Positions 16,860-26,681 are shown, counted from the stretch's first letter. The stretch is DNA of 64,000 nt from Glycomyces dulcitolivorans (GCF_003265355.1 NZ_QFRW01000075.1:1-64000); one strand, 5' to 3'. Notes: generated by a model from the sequence alone, not told the origin. A program made the numbers and translations.

Positions 16860-18395
16860 TCAGGCGAGGTAGCCGAGGGCGGCCATCATGCCGGCTTCAC
16901 CGTGGTAGAGGTTGTGGCAGTGGACCATCCACAGCCCGGGGTTGACCGCGTCGAAGTCGACTTCGAGGGTCTGTCCGGGCAGGACGATCGCGGTGTCCTT
17001 GCGCAGACCGGAATCGGCGAGGGCGAAGGTGTGGCCGTGCAGGTGCATCGGGTGCCACATGGCGTCGCCGTTGATGAACCGGAGCCGGACCCGCTCGCCC
17101 TCTTCGACCGGATAGGGGTTGCCGAGGTCGTGGGGGCGGCCGTTGATCGCCCAGTCGAACATCATCATCGAACCGGTCAGTTCCAGGTCGATGGTCCGAT
17201 CGGGCTCCTTGGCGGGCAGCGTGACCGGGTCGGTCGGCGCGAGGTCGGCGTAGGTGAGGACGCGGCCGCCCAGCTCGGCGGGCGCGAAGTCGGCCGCCGG
17301 TGCTTCTCCGCTTCCGGTGCGCACCAGCGCCCGTCCGCGGGCGCCCTTGCCTTCGGCTTCGGCCACGAGGGGGAATACGCCGTCCGCGAGGGTGACCTGA
17401 ACGTCGTAGCGCTCGCCCATGCCGATCAGGATCGCGTCGGTCTCGACCGGGGCACAGGGGAATCCGTCGGCATGGGTGACGGTCAGCCGGTGCCCGGTGA
17501 GGGCGAGACGGTAGGCGGTGTCGGAACCGGCGTTGATGATCCGGACGCGCACGCGCGCACCGGGTTCGGCGGCGAACACCTCGGGGTCGGCCGAAATGCG
17601 GCCGTTGACGAGGTGGTGGGGGTAGCGGACGTCCCCGGCGTCGGCGCCGAGGAGGTCGGACTCGGATCCGTGCAGCAGGAACGAGTCCTCGGTGGCGGCT
17701 TGGCCGTGGCCGTCGTGGCCGTCGTGGCCGTCGTGGCCGCCGCCCGAGCCCGTCCCGCCCATGCCCATCCCCTGTGCGAGTTCGGCGAGGACGTCGTCGG
17801 GGGTGCCGGTGACGCCGTCCATCCAGTCGTCGAGGACCACGGTCCACTCCAGGTCCCAGGTGACGGCCTCGTCGGGGTCGTCGACGACGAGCGGGGCGTA
17901 GAGCCCGCGGTCGAGCTGCGTGCCCATGTGCGGGTGGAACCAGTACGTGCCCGCGTCCGGCGCGGTGAACTGGTAGGTGTAGGTCGCGCCCGGCTCGATC
18001 GGGTCCTGGGTGAGGTCGGGGACGCCGTCGGCGTCGCAGCGCATCTGGAGCCCGTGCCAGTGCACGGTGGTCCCCGCGGGCAGGCCGTTGGACACCACCG
18101 CCTTGACCTGCTCCCCGCGGCTGACGCGGATCGGAGCGCCCGGGACGGTGCCGCCGTAGGACCAGGTGGGGACGACCAGGCCGCCGCCGAGGTCGACCTC
18201 GGCGACGACGGGGTCGAGGTGGAACTCCCGGACGGTGCCGGGGTTGCGGGCGGCCTCGGCCGCGGCGACCCGCTCGGAGTCGGGGGCGACGAACGAGGGG
18301 GCGGCCGGCCCGTCCTCGGAGCAGGCGGCGAGTGAGGCGAGAGGGAGCGCGGCGGCAGTGCCGCGCAGCACGGAACGACGTGTCAGTGTACGCAT
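16860..18395 (-). CDS. Tat-exported multicopper oxidase (CueO/laccase-like)
   Basis: The product has 511 residues. A twin-arginine start (LTRRSVLRG) ends in the lipobox-like LAAC, so it is probably a Tat lipoprotein. Copper motifs are HWHG (112-115), FHPHMG (153-158), HPMHLHGH and the C-terminal HCHNLYHGEAGMM, covering the type 1, 2 and 3 centres. A Gly/His/Asp-rich loop (GGGHDGHDGHDGHG, about 215-230) could bind extra copper. It probably oxidises Cu(I) or phenols at the cell surface. It lies downstream of a His-rich membrane-protein gene in one operon headed by a CsoR-like operator. No clear ribosome-binding site precedes the ATG. Confidence 0.92.
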   Translation of the reverse strand: MRTLTRRSVLRGTAAALPLASLAACSEDGPAAPSFVAPDSERVAAAEAARNPGTVREFHLDPVVAEVDLGGGLVVPTWSYGGTVPGAPIRVSRGEQVKAVVSNGLPAGTTVHWHGLQMRCDADGVPDLTQDPIEPGATYTYQFTAPDAGTYWFHPHMGTQLDRGLYAPLVVDDPDEAVTWDLEWTVVLDDWMDGVTGTPDDVLAELAQGMGMGGTGSGGGHDGHDGHDGHGQAATEDSFLLHGSESDLLGADAGDVRYPHHLVNGRISADPEVFAAEPGARVRVRIINAGSDTAYRLALTGHRLTVTHADGFPCAPVETDAILIGMGERYDVQVTLADGVFPLVAEAEGKGARGRALVRTGSGEAPAADFAPAELGGRVLTYADLAPTDPVTLPAKEPDRTIDLELTGSMMMFDWAINGRPHDLGNPYPVEEGERVRLRFINGDAMWHPMHLHGHTFALADSGLRKDTAIVLPGQTLEVDFDAVNPGLWMVHCHNLYHGEAGMMAALGYLA

Positions 18396-18462
18396 GATGA
18401 AGGAGGCCTTTCGGTTGCTGTGGATCTGGAAGCGGCGGCTTACCCCCTTTCGGGGGCCGCAT

Positions 18463-18894
18463 CTAGATCCGCAGCACCGCGACCCGGTTGAGCAGCACCG
18501 ATGTCGGCGCCCGCCACAGCGGTGGTCGATGGCGCCCGCGCCGGGCCCGCAGGGATTCGAGCGCGCGCGCCGGTGCGGACAGCGCGGCGAGGAGCCGGGA
18601 CACGAGTGGGCGCAGGGTCTCGGCGACGGCTCGCAGCAGCAGCACCCCGCAGGCCATCACCCCGAGCAGCGACAGCAGCCCGCCCGGATCCTCATCGGAA
18701 TCCGGATCGGCTTCCCGGCCGGTCTCGCCCGATCCGTGATGGGCCATCTGCCCATGATGCTGAACCATGGAGTGAGTGGTCTGCGCTTCTGGTTCAGTGT
18801 CCCCGGTGTGCCCGCGATGGCCCCACGAGTGCATCGCGACCACACCCACCACGAGCACCGCGACCAGCGCGACACGCGCGATCCTGCGAGCCAT
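18463..18894 (-). CDS. Small His-rich membrane protein (resembles DUF6153)
   Basis: The product has 143 residues. A hydrophobic segment at about 6-20 (ARVALVAVLVVGVVAM) is followed by a His/Gly/Asp-rich stretch (HSWGHRGHTGD, HHGQMAHHGSG), a second hydrophobic segment at about 74-92 (LLSLLGVMACGVLLL) and an Arg-rich tail. The arrangement resembles DUF6153 proteins of actinomycetes; that assignment is from memory. Its place ahead of a multicopper oxidase and behind a CsoR-like operator suggests a role in copper handling outside the membrane. Confidence 0.7.
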   Translation of the reverse strand: MARRIARVALVAVLVVGVVAMHSWGHRGHTGDTEPEAQTTHSMVQHHGQMAHHGSGETGREADPDSDEDPGGLLSLLGVMACGVLLLRAVAETLRPLVSRLLAALSAPARALESLRARRGRHRPPLWRAPTSVLLNRVAVLRI

Positions 18895-18977
18895 GGCATC
18901 ACCCTGAAATCAAAGCGGGGGTGGGAAGAACGTCCTGCATCTCCTCGGCAGACATCACATCGACACTCCCGAGGATT

Positions 18978-18994
18978 ATACCCCAGCGGGGTAT
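18978..18994. promoter_or_regulatory. CsoR-like copper operator
   Basis: ATACCCCAGCGGGGTAT is a perfect palindrome with a 3-nt centre and has the TACCCC-N-GGGGTA form bound by Cu(I)-responsive CsoR repressors. It lies 84 bp before the small His-rich protein gene (minus strand). No csoR gene is in the window. Confidence 0.68.
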
Positions 18995-19463
18995 TCAGGA
19001 CCACTAGGGGACTCAATGCTGTTGAACGAGCGCAGGACTGGCTCGTGCCCCACCAGCTGCTGCAGGAGTCCGTCGACCAGTGGACGGACGTGTTCGGCCT
19101 CGGTGTGCTCCCTCCGTTTTTCCGGAGAGGTTTTATCTTGGTTCTGGAACGAACCAGAAGGGGACGACTTCTAGCTTCGGGTCGCAGGCGCCCGCCGGCG
19201 CAGTGTTCAACGGGTGGCGGCACCTCATGGGAGGTCCTGGACTGCGGTCGCTGTTCCTCAACAACATGCTGGTCCCCGGTCGGATCATGGCCACCGAGCC
19301 AGTGCTCGCCGCACTCCTGCTTCGCCAACTCGACTTTGCCCCCTTGGCAGTGCAGCCCTGTTCTGCGGAGATTTAAGCCGTGAGTGATCGCTGAATAACT
19401 CCCGACACGAGACTGGTTGTCAAGTCCTGGTCATCAGGATCCACTTCGAATGAACGGATCGCC
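18995..19463. other. Intergenic stretch without a recognisable gene
   Basis: No convincing coding frame was found. A short plus-strand segment near 19020-19110 reads like protein (DWLVPHQLLQESVDQWTDVF) but has no family I recognise and no complete frame. A possible hairpin with a T-rich loop (CTCCG/CGGAG) and TTTTA follows at about 19112-19134. The stretch may hold remnants of a lost gene. Confidence 0.4.
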
Positions 19464-19589
19464 ATGTCCACGGAAACCCACCGGAACGCTGACATCGAAA
19501 AGCCTGCTGCGAATGTCGCCCGGAAGCTCACCATCCGCAAGCTCGACAAGATCGAGACCACCGGCGCGTGCTCCAATCTGAGCCGGTAA
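19464..19589 (+). CDS. Possible RiPP precursor peptide (41 residues)
   Basis: The small frame has an acidic/Ala N-terminal half and then KLTIRKLDKIETTGACSN with Thr, Cys and Ser residues near the end, like a leader plus a short modifiable core. The next frame (19663) begins with a segment like the leader-binding domain of TOMM/azole-type RiPP systems, which is why I call it a precursor. The upstream CGGA is a weak ribosome-binding site. No modifying enzymes remain nearby, so the system is probably decayed. It could also be a chance frame. Confidence 0.4.
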   Translation: MSTETHRNADIEKPAANVARKLTIRKLDKIETTGACSNLSR

Positions 19590-19662
19590 GTCCTCGGAAC
19601 AGCCTTTTCCGTGAGCTGCGCCGCTCGCCGCGAACCGATCAAGTCCCTTAAGGAGACGGCTC

Positions 19663-20082
19663 ATGGAGAAGCTTCGCATCAAACCTGAGCATGCGCCCTT
19701 CCTCACCCGCGACGGCAACGTGCGAATCGGAGGCGGCGTGTACGGGATCGCCGCGGAAATCGAGGACCCGCAGGGCTGGAAACGGCCGGCCCCGAAGGAC
19801 CGCCGACGACTCATCGCGGACTACCTCGCCGGGGCCCTCCAGAAGGACCTCGCCACCTGGTACTCGATCGGTCTGTCGAGCGTGAAGACCGTCCTGCGAG
19901 AAGCCGGGGCCGAGAAGTACTCGGCCCGGATCCAGCCGCTCGATCAGATCGCCGCAGCCTGGACTGGATACGCAGACTTCCCTCCCTCCGACCCGGCCGA
20001 GCGCGAGCGTTGTCTCCAGCGGCGCCGCGGCGCCGTCGTCGCGGCGGCGGGCCGGCTCTTCCCCGCCGTACGCCGATCTTGA
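19663..20082 (+). CDS. Chimeric ORF: RiPP leader-binding-like N-terminus joined to recombinase-like HTH
   Basis: The frame has 139 residues and an excellent ribosome-binding site (AAGGAGA, 6 nt before ATG). Residues 1-36 (LRIKPEHAPFLTRDGNVRIG, VYGIAAEIEDPQGW) resemble the start of E1-like/TOMM leader-peptide-binding proteins. From residue 37 the protein changes to basic sequence (DRRRLIADYLAGA, YSIGLSSVKTVLREAGA), like the HTH tail of serine recombinases or transposases. The normal continuation of the RiPP protein is missing. The frame probably arose by deletion or recombination and is unlikely to work in RiPP synthesis. A novel small DNA-binding protein is possible. Confidence 0.45.
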   Translation: MEKLRIKPEHAPFLTRDGNVRIGGGVYGIAAEIEDPQGWKRPAPKDRRRLIADYLAGALQKDLATWYSIGLSSVKTVLREAGAEKYSARIQPLDQIAAAWTGYADFPPSDPAERERCLQRRRGAVVAAAGRLFPAVRRS

Positions 20083-20175
20083 CGGCAAGCGGCACCGCGA
20101 GAGGTGTCCCGCAGCCGGTTCTGGCGGCAGATCGATGCGCCTCTCACGCCGCGGATGTCAACGAACTGCACGGCA

Positions 20176-21144
20176 TCATGAGCCGCTGTCCGGACACTGG
20201 CGGTCAGGTTCGGCGTCTTGGTGTGCCTGCCTTGCCGCGTATGCCGCGGGGGAAAGTCCGGTGCGACTCCGGAAGAAGCGTCCGAAGTTGGCGGCATCGG
20301 GGAAGCCGAGGTGGGCGGCTACGGCGGCGGCCGTCCGGCCGGTGGCCAGGAGGCGGCGGGCCTCAAGGAGGCGGCGCTCGTCGATGACCTCCCGTGCCCC
20401 GGTGCCAGCCGCGGCATGCGCGGCTCGGGTGAGGGTGCGAGTCGAGCAGCCAAGAAGCCGTGAATAGTCGTCCGCACGGTGCAGTTCGCGAAAGTGCAGT
20501 TCGAGGGCGTCGAGGAACTGTCGGTAGGTCGAGGCGCGCTGGTCGCCGACGGCAGCGGGCGGTGGCGGCGCGGCGATGCCAGGGGCGTGGGCGAGGCGCA
20601 GCAGCAACGCCTCGAGCAGGCTGCGCCGCAGCGCATGATGCAGTTCGAGCGGGCGTCTTCCAAACGCGCGGTGCTCGTCCAAGAGCTGGAACGCGGTCTG
20701 CTCGGCCCAGTGGGCGTCGGCGCCCGGGGCCAGGACGGCGGGGGCGTCGTGGGCGGTGGCGGCGGCGAGCAGCGGGGCGGTCTCGGGGCGCAGGACCTCT
20801 TGTTCGAACAGGATGAACGGCCCGCGTGCGGTACCGGGCGCATGCCAGCACTGGGTGTGGCCGGGACGGACCCACAGCCACTGGCCGGGGACGACGGTGC
20901 GCGTGACGTGGTCGACGTCGTGGAGCAACTCGCCGGAGGTCACCAGGATCAGGTAGTGGAAGGCGGCGCGTCCGGGGCGAGGAGGATTCCACGGCCAGTC
21001 GTCGTGCCGGTCGAAGAAGTCCTCGATCGTGGTGACCTCCAACCCGTACGGAGTGCCGACCGGCGGCTGGAACCCGTACAGCGGCGCCGGAGCGCTCGAG
21101 GAGGCGTCAGGCGCCGATCCGCCCAAGTGTCCGCTGGTGACCAT
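20176..21144 (-). CDS. AraC-family transcriptional regulator
   Basis: The product has 322 residues. The N-terminal cupin-like ligand-binding region includes FHYLILVTSGELLHDVDHVTRTVVPGQWLWVRPGHTQCW. The C-terminal double HTH has YSRLLGCSTRTLTRAAHAAAG and AAHLGFPDAANFGRFFRSRTGLSPAAYAA, the usual AraC signature end. It is divergent from the rarA operon by about 135-210 bp. The target and effector are unknown. Confidence 0.85.
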   Translation of the reverse strand: MVTSGHLGGSAPDASSSAPAPLYGFQPPVGTPYGLEVTTIEDFFDRHDDWPWNPPRPGRAAFHYLILVTSGELLHDVDHVTRTVVPGQWLWVRPGHTQCWHAPGTARGPFILFEQEVLRPETAPLLAAATAHDAPAVLAPGADAHWAEQTAFQLLDEHRAFGRRPLELHHALRRSLLEALLLRLAHAPGIAAPPPPAAVGDQRASTYRQFLDALELHFRELHRADDYSRLLGCSTRTLTRAAHAAAGTGAREVIDERRLLEARRLLATGRTAAAVAAHLGFPDAANFGRFFRSRTGLSPAAYAARQAHQDAEPDRQCPDSGS

Positions 21145-21280
21145 GAGTTGTCCGTCTTCTGCGACTCGAAACCATCCGAATCCGGAAACAATATCCCGTG
21201 GGGCGACACCTCAACCCGCTCCGCACCGCAGGTTGGCGGGGTGGCGGGCGACCCGGCCTCGAAGTCCAGGGAGGAAAGAC

Positions 21281-21358
21281 GTGAGAGCCGACATGGAAAC
21301 GATCGGCTGCACCGTTCGCGAGCCGGAGGAGACCATCGAAGAGCGGAGCCGCCGGTGA
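21281..21358 (+). CDS. Possible 25-residue leader peptide before rarA
   Basis: A GTG-started frame follows a strong GGGAGGAAAG and ends in a TGA that overlaps the rarA GTG (GTGA). The coupling suggests that translating the leader feeds ribosomes onto rarA. There is no homology I recognise; it may be coincidental. Confidence 0.3.
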   Translation: MRADMETIGCTVREPEETIEERSRR

Positions 21359-22692
21359 ACCTCGATCCTCCGGTGCTGCCGCTGTTCGGGCAGGACCCGC
21401 CGCGTCCGCTGGCCGACCGGCTGCGGCCGCGCACACTCGCCGAGGTCGTCGGCCAGGACCATCTGCTGGCACCGGCCGCGCCGCTCGGGCGGACGGTCGC
21501 GCGCGGCAAACCGGTGTCCACGATCCTGTGGGGCCCGCCGGGCTGCGGCAAGACCACGATCGCCCGGCTCCTCGCCGAGGAGACCGACCTCGCGTTCGAA
21601 CCCCTCTCGGCCACATTCGCGGGCGTTGCCGACCTGCGCAAGGTCTTCGCCGCCGCCCGGCACCGTCGCGAGATCGGCCAGGGCACGATGCTCTTCGTCG
21701 ACGAGATCCACCGCTTCAACCGGGCACAGCAGGACGGCTTCCTGCCGTACGTGGAGGACGGCACGATCATCCTCGTCGGCGCCACCACCGAGAACCCCAG
21801 CTTCGAACTCAACGGCGCGCTGCTCTCGCGCTGCCAGGTGCTCGTGCTCCAACGGCTCGACGCCGCCGCGCTGGAGACGCTCCTCGCACGCGCCGAGCGG
21901 GCAGTGCGGCCCGTGCCGCTCGACGAGCAGGCGCGCGGTGCGCTCATCGCGATGGCAGACGGGGACGGGCGGTACCTGCTCAACATGGTCGAGCAGTTGC
22001 AGGAGCTGCCCGAGGGCACGCCTCCGCTCGACACCGCCGCGCTCGCCGAGACCGTGCAGAAGCGCGCGCCGCTGTACGACAAAGCCCAGGAGGGTCACTA
22101 CAACCTCATCTCGGCGCTGCACAAGTCGATGCGCGGCTCCGACCCGGACGCCGCCCTGTACTGGCTCGCGCGGATGCTCGACGGCGGCGAGGACCCGCTG
22201 TTCATCGCGCGCCGCATCACACGGTTCGCGAACGAGGACATCGGGATCGCCGATCCGCAGGCGGTGCAGCAGGCGCTGGCGGCGTGGGATGTGTACGAGC
22301 GGCTGGGTTCGCCGGAGGGGGAGCTGGCGATCGCGCAGGCCGTCGTCTACCTGGCGACGGCGCCGAAGTCGATCGCGGTGTACCGCGGTTTCAACGAGGC
22401 CTCGGCCAGCGCTGGGCGCACCGGTTCCCTGGGCCCGCCGAAGCACATTCTGAACGCGCCGACCCGGCTGATGAAGGACATCGGGTACGGCAAGGGCTAC
22501 CAGTACGATCCCGACAGCGAGGACGGCTTCTCGGGCGCGGACTACTTCCCCGAGGGGATGGACCGGCAGCGGTTCTACCGGCCGACCCGCAACGGCCATG
22601 AGGCGCGCGTAGGCGAGCGGCTCGAGCGGTGGGCTGAGCTGCGCGCGATACGGCGGCGCGACAGCGCCGGGAATGGTAGGACCGAACGGTGA
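21355..22692 (+). CDS. rarA: Replication-associated recombination protein RarA (MgsA) AAA+ ATPase
   Basis: The product has 445 residues, the standard length. An N-terminal [24 protein letters not shown] is followed by Walker [11 protein letters not shown] (59-68), Walker [10 protein letters not shown] (about 114-122), sensor 1 ATTENPSF and the C-terminal tetramerisation region ([35 protein letters not shown]). RarA acts at stalled replication forks with SSB. The GTG start at 21355 is supported by CGGAG and by the family N-terminus. The stop overlaps the uvrA start (GTGA), so the two are one operon. Confidence 0.95.
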   Translation: MNLDPPVLPLFGQDPPRPLADRLRPRTLAEVVGQDHLLAPAAPLGRTVARGKPVSTILWGPPGCGKTTIARLLAEETDLAFEPLSATFAGVADLRKVFAAARHRREIGQGTMLFVDEIHRFNRAQQDGFLPYVEDGTIILVGATTENPSFELNGALLSRCQVLVLQRLDAAALETLLARAERAVRPVPLDEQARGALIAMADGDGRYLLNMVEQLQELPEGTPPLDTAALAETVQKRAPLYDKAQEGHYNLISALHKSMRGSDPDAALYWLARMLDGGEDPLFIARRITRFANEDIGIADPQAVQQALAAWDVYERLGSPEGELAIAQAVVYLATAPKSIAVYRGFNEASASAGRTGSLGPPKHILNAPTRLMKDIGYGKGYQYDPDSEDGFSGADYFPEGMDRQRFYRPTRNGHEARVGERLERWAELRAIRRRDSAGNGRTER

Positions 22693-25208
22693 GCCACAGC
22701 GAAACGAAGCGGCCCGCCGCTCCCGAGGCGATCGAGGTGCGCGGCGCTCGCGTCCACAACCTCCAGAACATCGACGTGTCGGTGCCGCTCGGCGAGCTGG
22801 TCGCGATCGCCGGCGTCTCGGGCTCGGGCAAGTCGTCGCTGGCGCTGGGCGTCCTCTACGCCGAAGGCTCCCGCCGCTACCTCGAAGCACTGTCGACCTA
22901 CACCCGCCGGCGCCTGACCCAGGCCGCCCGCCCGGCCGTCGCCAGTGTCGAGCACGTGCCCGCCGCGGTCGCGCTCCGTCAGCGCCCGCCCGTGCCCGGC
23001 GTGCGCAGCACCTTCGGCACTTCGACCGAGCTGCTCAACGGGCTGCGCCTGGTCTACTCGCGGCTGGGCCGCCACCGGTGCCCCAACGGCCACCGGCTGG
23101 AACCGACGATCGATGTCGCGCTCGACCTGCCGCTCACCTGCCCCCAGTGCGGTGTCGTGTTCGGTCCGCCGAGCGCGGAGTCGTACGCGTTCAACAGCGA
23201 GGGGGCCTGCCCGCGCTGCGAGGGGACCGGGATCGTCCGCGAGGTCGACGACACCGCGCTCGTGCCCGACCCGTCATTGAGCATCGACGAAGGGGCGGTC
23301 GCGCCCTGGAAGATGTTCGGCCTCACGGTCGTGCCGAAGGTCGCCGCCGAGCTCGGCGTGCGCACCGATGTGCCGTTCAAGGAGCTGTCGGGGCCCGAAC
23401 GCGAGATCGTCTTCAACGGGCCGGAGACGAAGCGGCTGATCCTCTACCCCGCGAAGAACGGGAAGCTGTTCGAGCTCAACGCCTCCTACCGCAACGCGCG
23501 GCAAGCCGTCCGCGAGGCGCTGCAGAACGCGTCCACCGCGAAAGGACTCGACCGGATCGACCGGTTCCTCAGCGTCCAGGTCTGCCCCGACTGCGAGGGC
23601 ACCCGCCTGAACGACCGGGCCCGGTCGACGCTGGTCGAGGGGATCGACCTTGCCGAGGCCGCCGCCATGACCCTCGACGACCTCACCGACTGGCTCCCCG
23701 CCGTCGCCGAGAACCTGCCCGCGTCCATGACCGCGATGGCCGACAGCATCGTGCGCGACCTGCTGGAGACCGCGGAGCGCCTGACCGAACTGGGGCTCGG
23801 ATACGTTGCGCTCGACCGTGCCGGCGCCACCCTGTCGACGGGGGAGCGCCAGCGCGTCGCCCTCTCCAGGGCGGTCCGCAACCGCACCACCGGGGTGCTG
23901 TACCTCCTCGACGAGCCCTCGATCGGCCTCCATCCATCGAATGTGGACGGGCTGCTGGATGTCGTTCGCAGCCTCTTGGCGGACGGCAACTCGGTCATCG
24001 TCGTCGACCACGACGTCCAGGTCCTCAGGGAGGCCGATCATCTCATCGAGATCGGCCCGGGATCGGGCCGCGAAGGCGGCACGGTGATCGCCACCGGCAC
24101 CGCACGCGACCTCGACCGGAACCCCGCCTCGCTCATCGGCGGATTCATCACCGGGCGCGAACGGGTGCACCGGCGCGGACGGGCGGACGCCCGCAGCATG
24201 TTCGACCTGGGCCGGATCCGTCTGGCGACCGGACCCCTGCACACGGTCAGCGCGCTCGAACTCGACATCCCCCGCGGGCGCCTCACCGCGGTCACCGGCG
24301 TCTCCGGTTCGGGCAAGACCACGCTCGTCCTGGAGAGCCTGGTCCCCGCACTGCGCGCCCAGGCGGCCGGGCAGGCGCTGCCGGAGCATGTGCGCTCGAT
24401 CGATCCTGCGGGCGTCTCCAGGGTCGACCTCATCGATACCGTGCCCATCGGGGTCAACGTGCGCTCCACCGTCGCCACCTACAGCGGCATCCTCGACGAC
24501 CTGCGCCGCGCCTACGCCGCGACCGACGATGCGAAACGGTCGGGGCTCAAGGCGGGCGACTTCTCGTACAACACCGGGTCGCTCCGCTGCCCGACGTGCG
24601 ACGGCACGGGGCAGATCGTGCTGGACGTCCAGTTCCTGCCCGACGTCGACATCGTCTGCACCGACTGCGGGGGCCACCGGTACGCATCCGAAGCCGACCT
24701 GATCCGGCGCGGGCCCCACGGCCCGACGCTGCCCGAGCTCCTCGCGTTCACCGTCGACCAGGCGCTGGAGCACACCGGTGGACTCCGGAAGGTCCGCGCC
24801 CGGCTCGGGACGCTCGCCGACCTCGGCCTGGGCTACCTCACGCTCGGCGAGGCGACTCCGGCGCTCTCCGGTGGCGAGGCGCAGCGACTCAAGCTCGCCG
24901 CCGATCTCGACCGCGATCAGCGCGATGCCGTGTTCGTCCTCGACGAGCCGACCGTCGGCCTGCACCCGCTCGACGTCCAAGTGCTGCTTGGGGTCCTGCA
25001 GCGGCTGGTCGACAACGGGGCCACCGTCGTGGTCATCGAGCACGACCTCGATGTGATCGCCGGCGCCGACCACGTCATCGACCTGGGACCGGGCGGCGGC
25101 ATCGACGGCGGCCGCATCGTGGCCACTGGCGCTCCCGAGGAGATCGCCCGCGCCGACACCCTCACCGGCAGGTATCTGAAGCCGCTGTTGGAGGGGAGGG
25201 AGTCGTGA
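22689..25208 (+). CDS. UvrA-like excinuclease ABC ATPase (short UvrA2/drug-resistance type)
   Basis: The product has 839 residues, about 100 shorter than housekeeping UvrA. Two ABC modules are visible. The first has GVSGSGKSS (42-50) with signature [15 protein letters not shown] and Walker [14 protein letters not shown]. The second has [10 protein letters not shown] with [15 protein letters not shown] and [13 protein letters not shown]. Zinc-type Cys pairs occur ([27 protein letters not shown]). The UvrB-binding/insertion domains look reduced, as in UvrA2 or DrrC-like proteins that give resistance to DNA-binding drugs. It is translationally coupled to rarA upstream and mmcQ downstream. It is probably involved in lesion removal or self-protection. 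Confidence 0.9.
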   Translation: MSHSETKRPAAPEAIEVRGARVHNLQNIDVSVPLGELVAIAGVSGSGKSSLALGVLYAEGSRRYLEALSTYTRRRLTQAARPAVASVEHVPAAVALRQRPPVPGVRSTFGTSTELLNGLRLVYSRLGRHRCPNGHRLEPTIDVALDLPLTCPQCGVVFGPPSAESYAFNSEGACPRCEGTGIVREVDDTALVPDPSLSIDEGAVAPWKMFGLTVVPKVAAELGVRTDVPFKELSGPEREIVFNGPETKRLILYPAKNGKLFELNASYRNARQAVREALQNASTAKGLDRIDRFLSVQVCPDCEGTRLNDRARSTLVEGIDLAEAAAMTLDDLTDWLPAVAENLPASMTAMADSIVRDLLETAERLTELGLGYVALDRAGATLSTGERQRVALSRAVRNRTTGVLYLLDEPSIGLHPSNVDGLLDVVRSLLADGNSVIVVDHDVQVLREADHLIEIGPGSGREGGTVIATGTARDLDRNPASLIGGFITGRERVHRRGRADARSMFDLGRIRLATGPLHTVSALELDIPRGRLTAVTGVSGSGKTTLVLESLVPALRAQAAGQALPEHVRSIDPAGVSRVDLIDTVPIGVNVRSTVATYSGILDDLRRAYAATDDAKRSGLKAGDFSYNTGSLRCPTCDGTGQIVLDVQFLPDVDIVCTDCGGHRYASEADLIRRGPHGPTLPELLAFTVDQALEHTGGLRKVRARLGTLADLGLGYLTLGEATPALSGGEAQRLKLAADLDRDQRDAVFVLDEPTVGLHPLDVQVLLGVLQRLVDNGATVVVIEHDLDVIAGADHVIDLGPGGGIDGGRIVATGAPEEIARADTLTGRYLKPLLEGRES

Positions 25209-25609
25209 CCATCACCGGAGCGCAGCTCCAGCGGGCCGCCCGTTCCGCCGCCGAGGGACTCGATGCCACCAGCCACGGTCGTCCCTTCGTCGACAAGCTC
25301 GACGTCTACAAGGTCGCCGGCAGAGTCTTCCTCATCGTCACCGACGACCCGGACGAGCCGATCGTCACCGTCAAGTGCGAACCCGGCCACGGGCGCGCGC
25401 TTCAGCACGAGCACCCCGGCATCACCGAGGGGCGGTACCTCGACAAGCGGCACTGGATCAGCATCGGCCCCGGGCCGCATATCACCGCGAAACTGGTGAA
25501 GGACCTCGTCGTGCTCTCCTACGACCTCGTCCTCGATCTCCTTCCCCACGACCAATGGCCAATGACAGCGCACGCGATTCGCGACGCCGACCGGAAGGGC
25601 ATGCCATGA
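25205..25609 (+). CDS. MmcQ/YjbR-family DNA-binding protein
   Basis: The product has 134 residues. The family core is present (AEGLDATSHGRPF, VYKVAGRVFLIVTDDPDEPIVTVKCEP, GRYLDKRHWISI, LVKDLVVLSYDLV). MmcQ-like proteins have a CyaY-like fold with a double wing; mmcQ was named from the mitomycin locus, and UvrA-type genes are frequent neighbours. It starts with a GTGA overlap with the UvrA gene. Its function is not known in detail. Confidence 0.88.
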   Translation: MTITGAQLQRAARSAAEGLDATSHGRPFVDKLDVYKVAGRVFLIVTDDPDEPIVTVKCEPGHGRALQHEHPGITEGRYLDKRHWISIGPGPHITAKLVKDLVVLSYDLVLDLLPHDQWPMTAHAIRDADRKGMP

Positions 25610-26681
25610 CCGTCAATACGCCCAAGGCACCGAGTGCACCAGGGGTGCGTTCCTGGTGGGGCATCCCGTACGCCACCGCCGAACGGTTCCGCCGCCCTGC
25701 GGTCGCGGACTTCGATCCCGGCCTCCCGTACGACCGCAAGGGGGTCGTCTCGATCCAGCCCGACAGCGGCGATTGGCTCGAGGCGGACAGCGGGATGGGT
25801 GAGGACTGCCTGAATCTGAACGTATGGGCCCCGAGCAGCCGGAGGCGAAGGCGCTCCCGGTGGCCGTGTACATCCACGGCGGCGACCCCGGCAACGTCAC
25901 CGTCTACGGCCACAGCGGTGGCGCCTATGCCACCTTCAACCCCGACAAGCTGGTCGACCTCGACCCGGCCACCCTGATGGCCGCACTGCGCAAGGTCCTC
26001 CCGACCGACCTCGGCGTCCGCGGCGGGGTGGACAACCAGGCCACCGGCGTCGTCCTGGGCATAGGGCAACCCGGCGCGGTGATGCAATCCCACCCGATGG
26101 AAGTCCTCGCCTCAGGCACGCACCGCGATATTGACGTCCTGCTCAGCATGGCCAGCGACGACATGGGCTGGTGGGTCGCGAACGACCTCGACCGGTTCGA
26201 CCCGCGCACCCGCGACCGCGTCACCGATGAAGTCGCAGGATGGCGCATCTCCCGCTCCCGCGCGAAGCAGATCGTCGACGCCTACGACCAAGACGGCCGC
26301 ACCCCCGCCGAGATCCGCGCCGCGGTCATGGCGGACTACCTCTTCGCGCTCCCCGCGGCCCGCGGCGCTCTCGCCCACGCCGCCGCCGGCGGCAACGCCC
26401 ATCTCCTCCTGATCGGGCCCGCCGAAGGCACGCCCGCCGTGCACGGCACCGAAATGTACGCCCTGGTCGGCCAGGAGAAACCAGGCCGCAGTGCCGAACA
26501 GGCCGAGCGCGACACGAGCATCCGCGACATCGTGCTCGACTTCGCCACCGGCGAGCAGACCCGCCTGCGGCCCGCCGTCACCGACCAACCCGTCTCGAAC
26601 AGCGTCGGCAACCCCCCGTTCGAGGCCGGCGCCCACTACCGGGCGGCCCTTGACCTGTGGGAGGGCATCGACCGACCCTGA
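25606..26681 (+). pseudogene. Frameshifted and deleted type-B carboxylesterase
   Basis: The first part (VRSWWGIPYATAERFRRP, GEDCLNLNVWAP) and the second part (ALPVAVYIHGG...) are pieces of one para-nitrobenzyl-esterase-like protein in different frames, with the break at about 25826-25840 near a GGGCCCC run. In the second frame IHGG runs straight into GDPGNVTVYGHSGGAYA. About 100 residues between the oxyanion loop and the nucleophile elbow are therefore lost. A further deletion follows the elbow (GHSGG instead of GESAG). About 355 of the usual 480-500 residues remain. It has an ATGA overlap with mmcQ, so it was once part of this operon. Confidence 0.8.

Noticed and set aside
17700-17745. Short tandem DNA repeat (GTCGTGGCC-type)
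   Set aside because: It is the coding repeat for the HDG loop of the multicopper oxidase, not a separate repeat element or CRISPR.
19080-19376. A 98-codon plus-strand frame as a gene
   Set aside because: No ribosome-binding site, no family resemblance, and a hairpin with T-run interrupts its start region.
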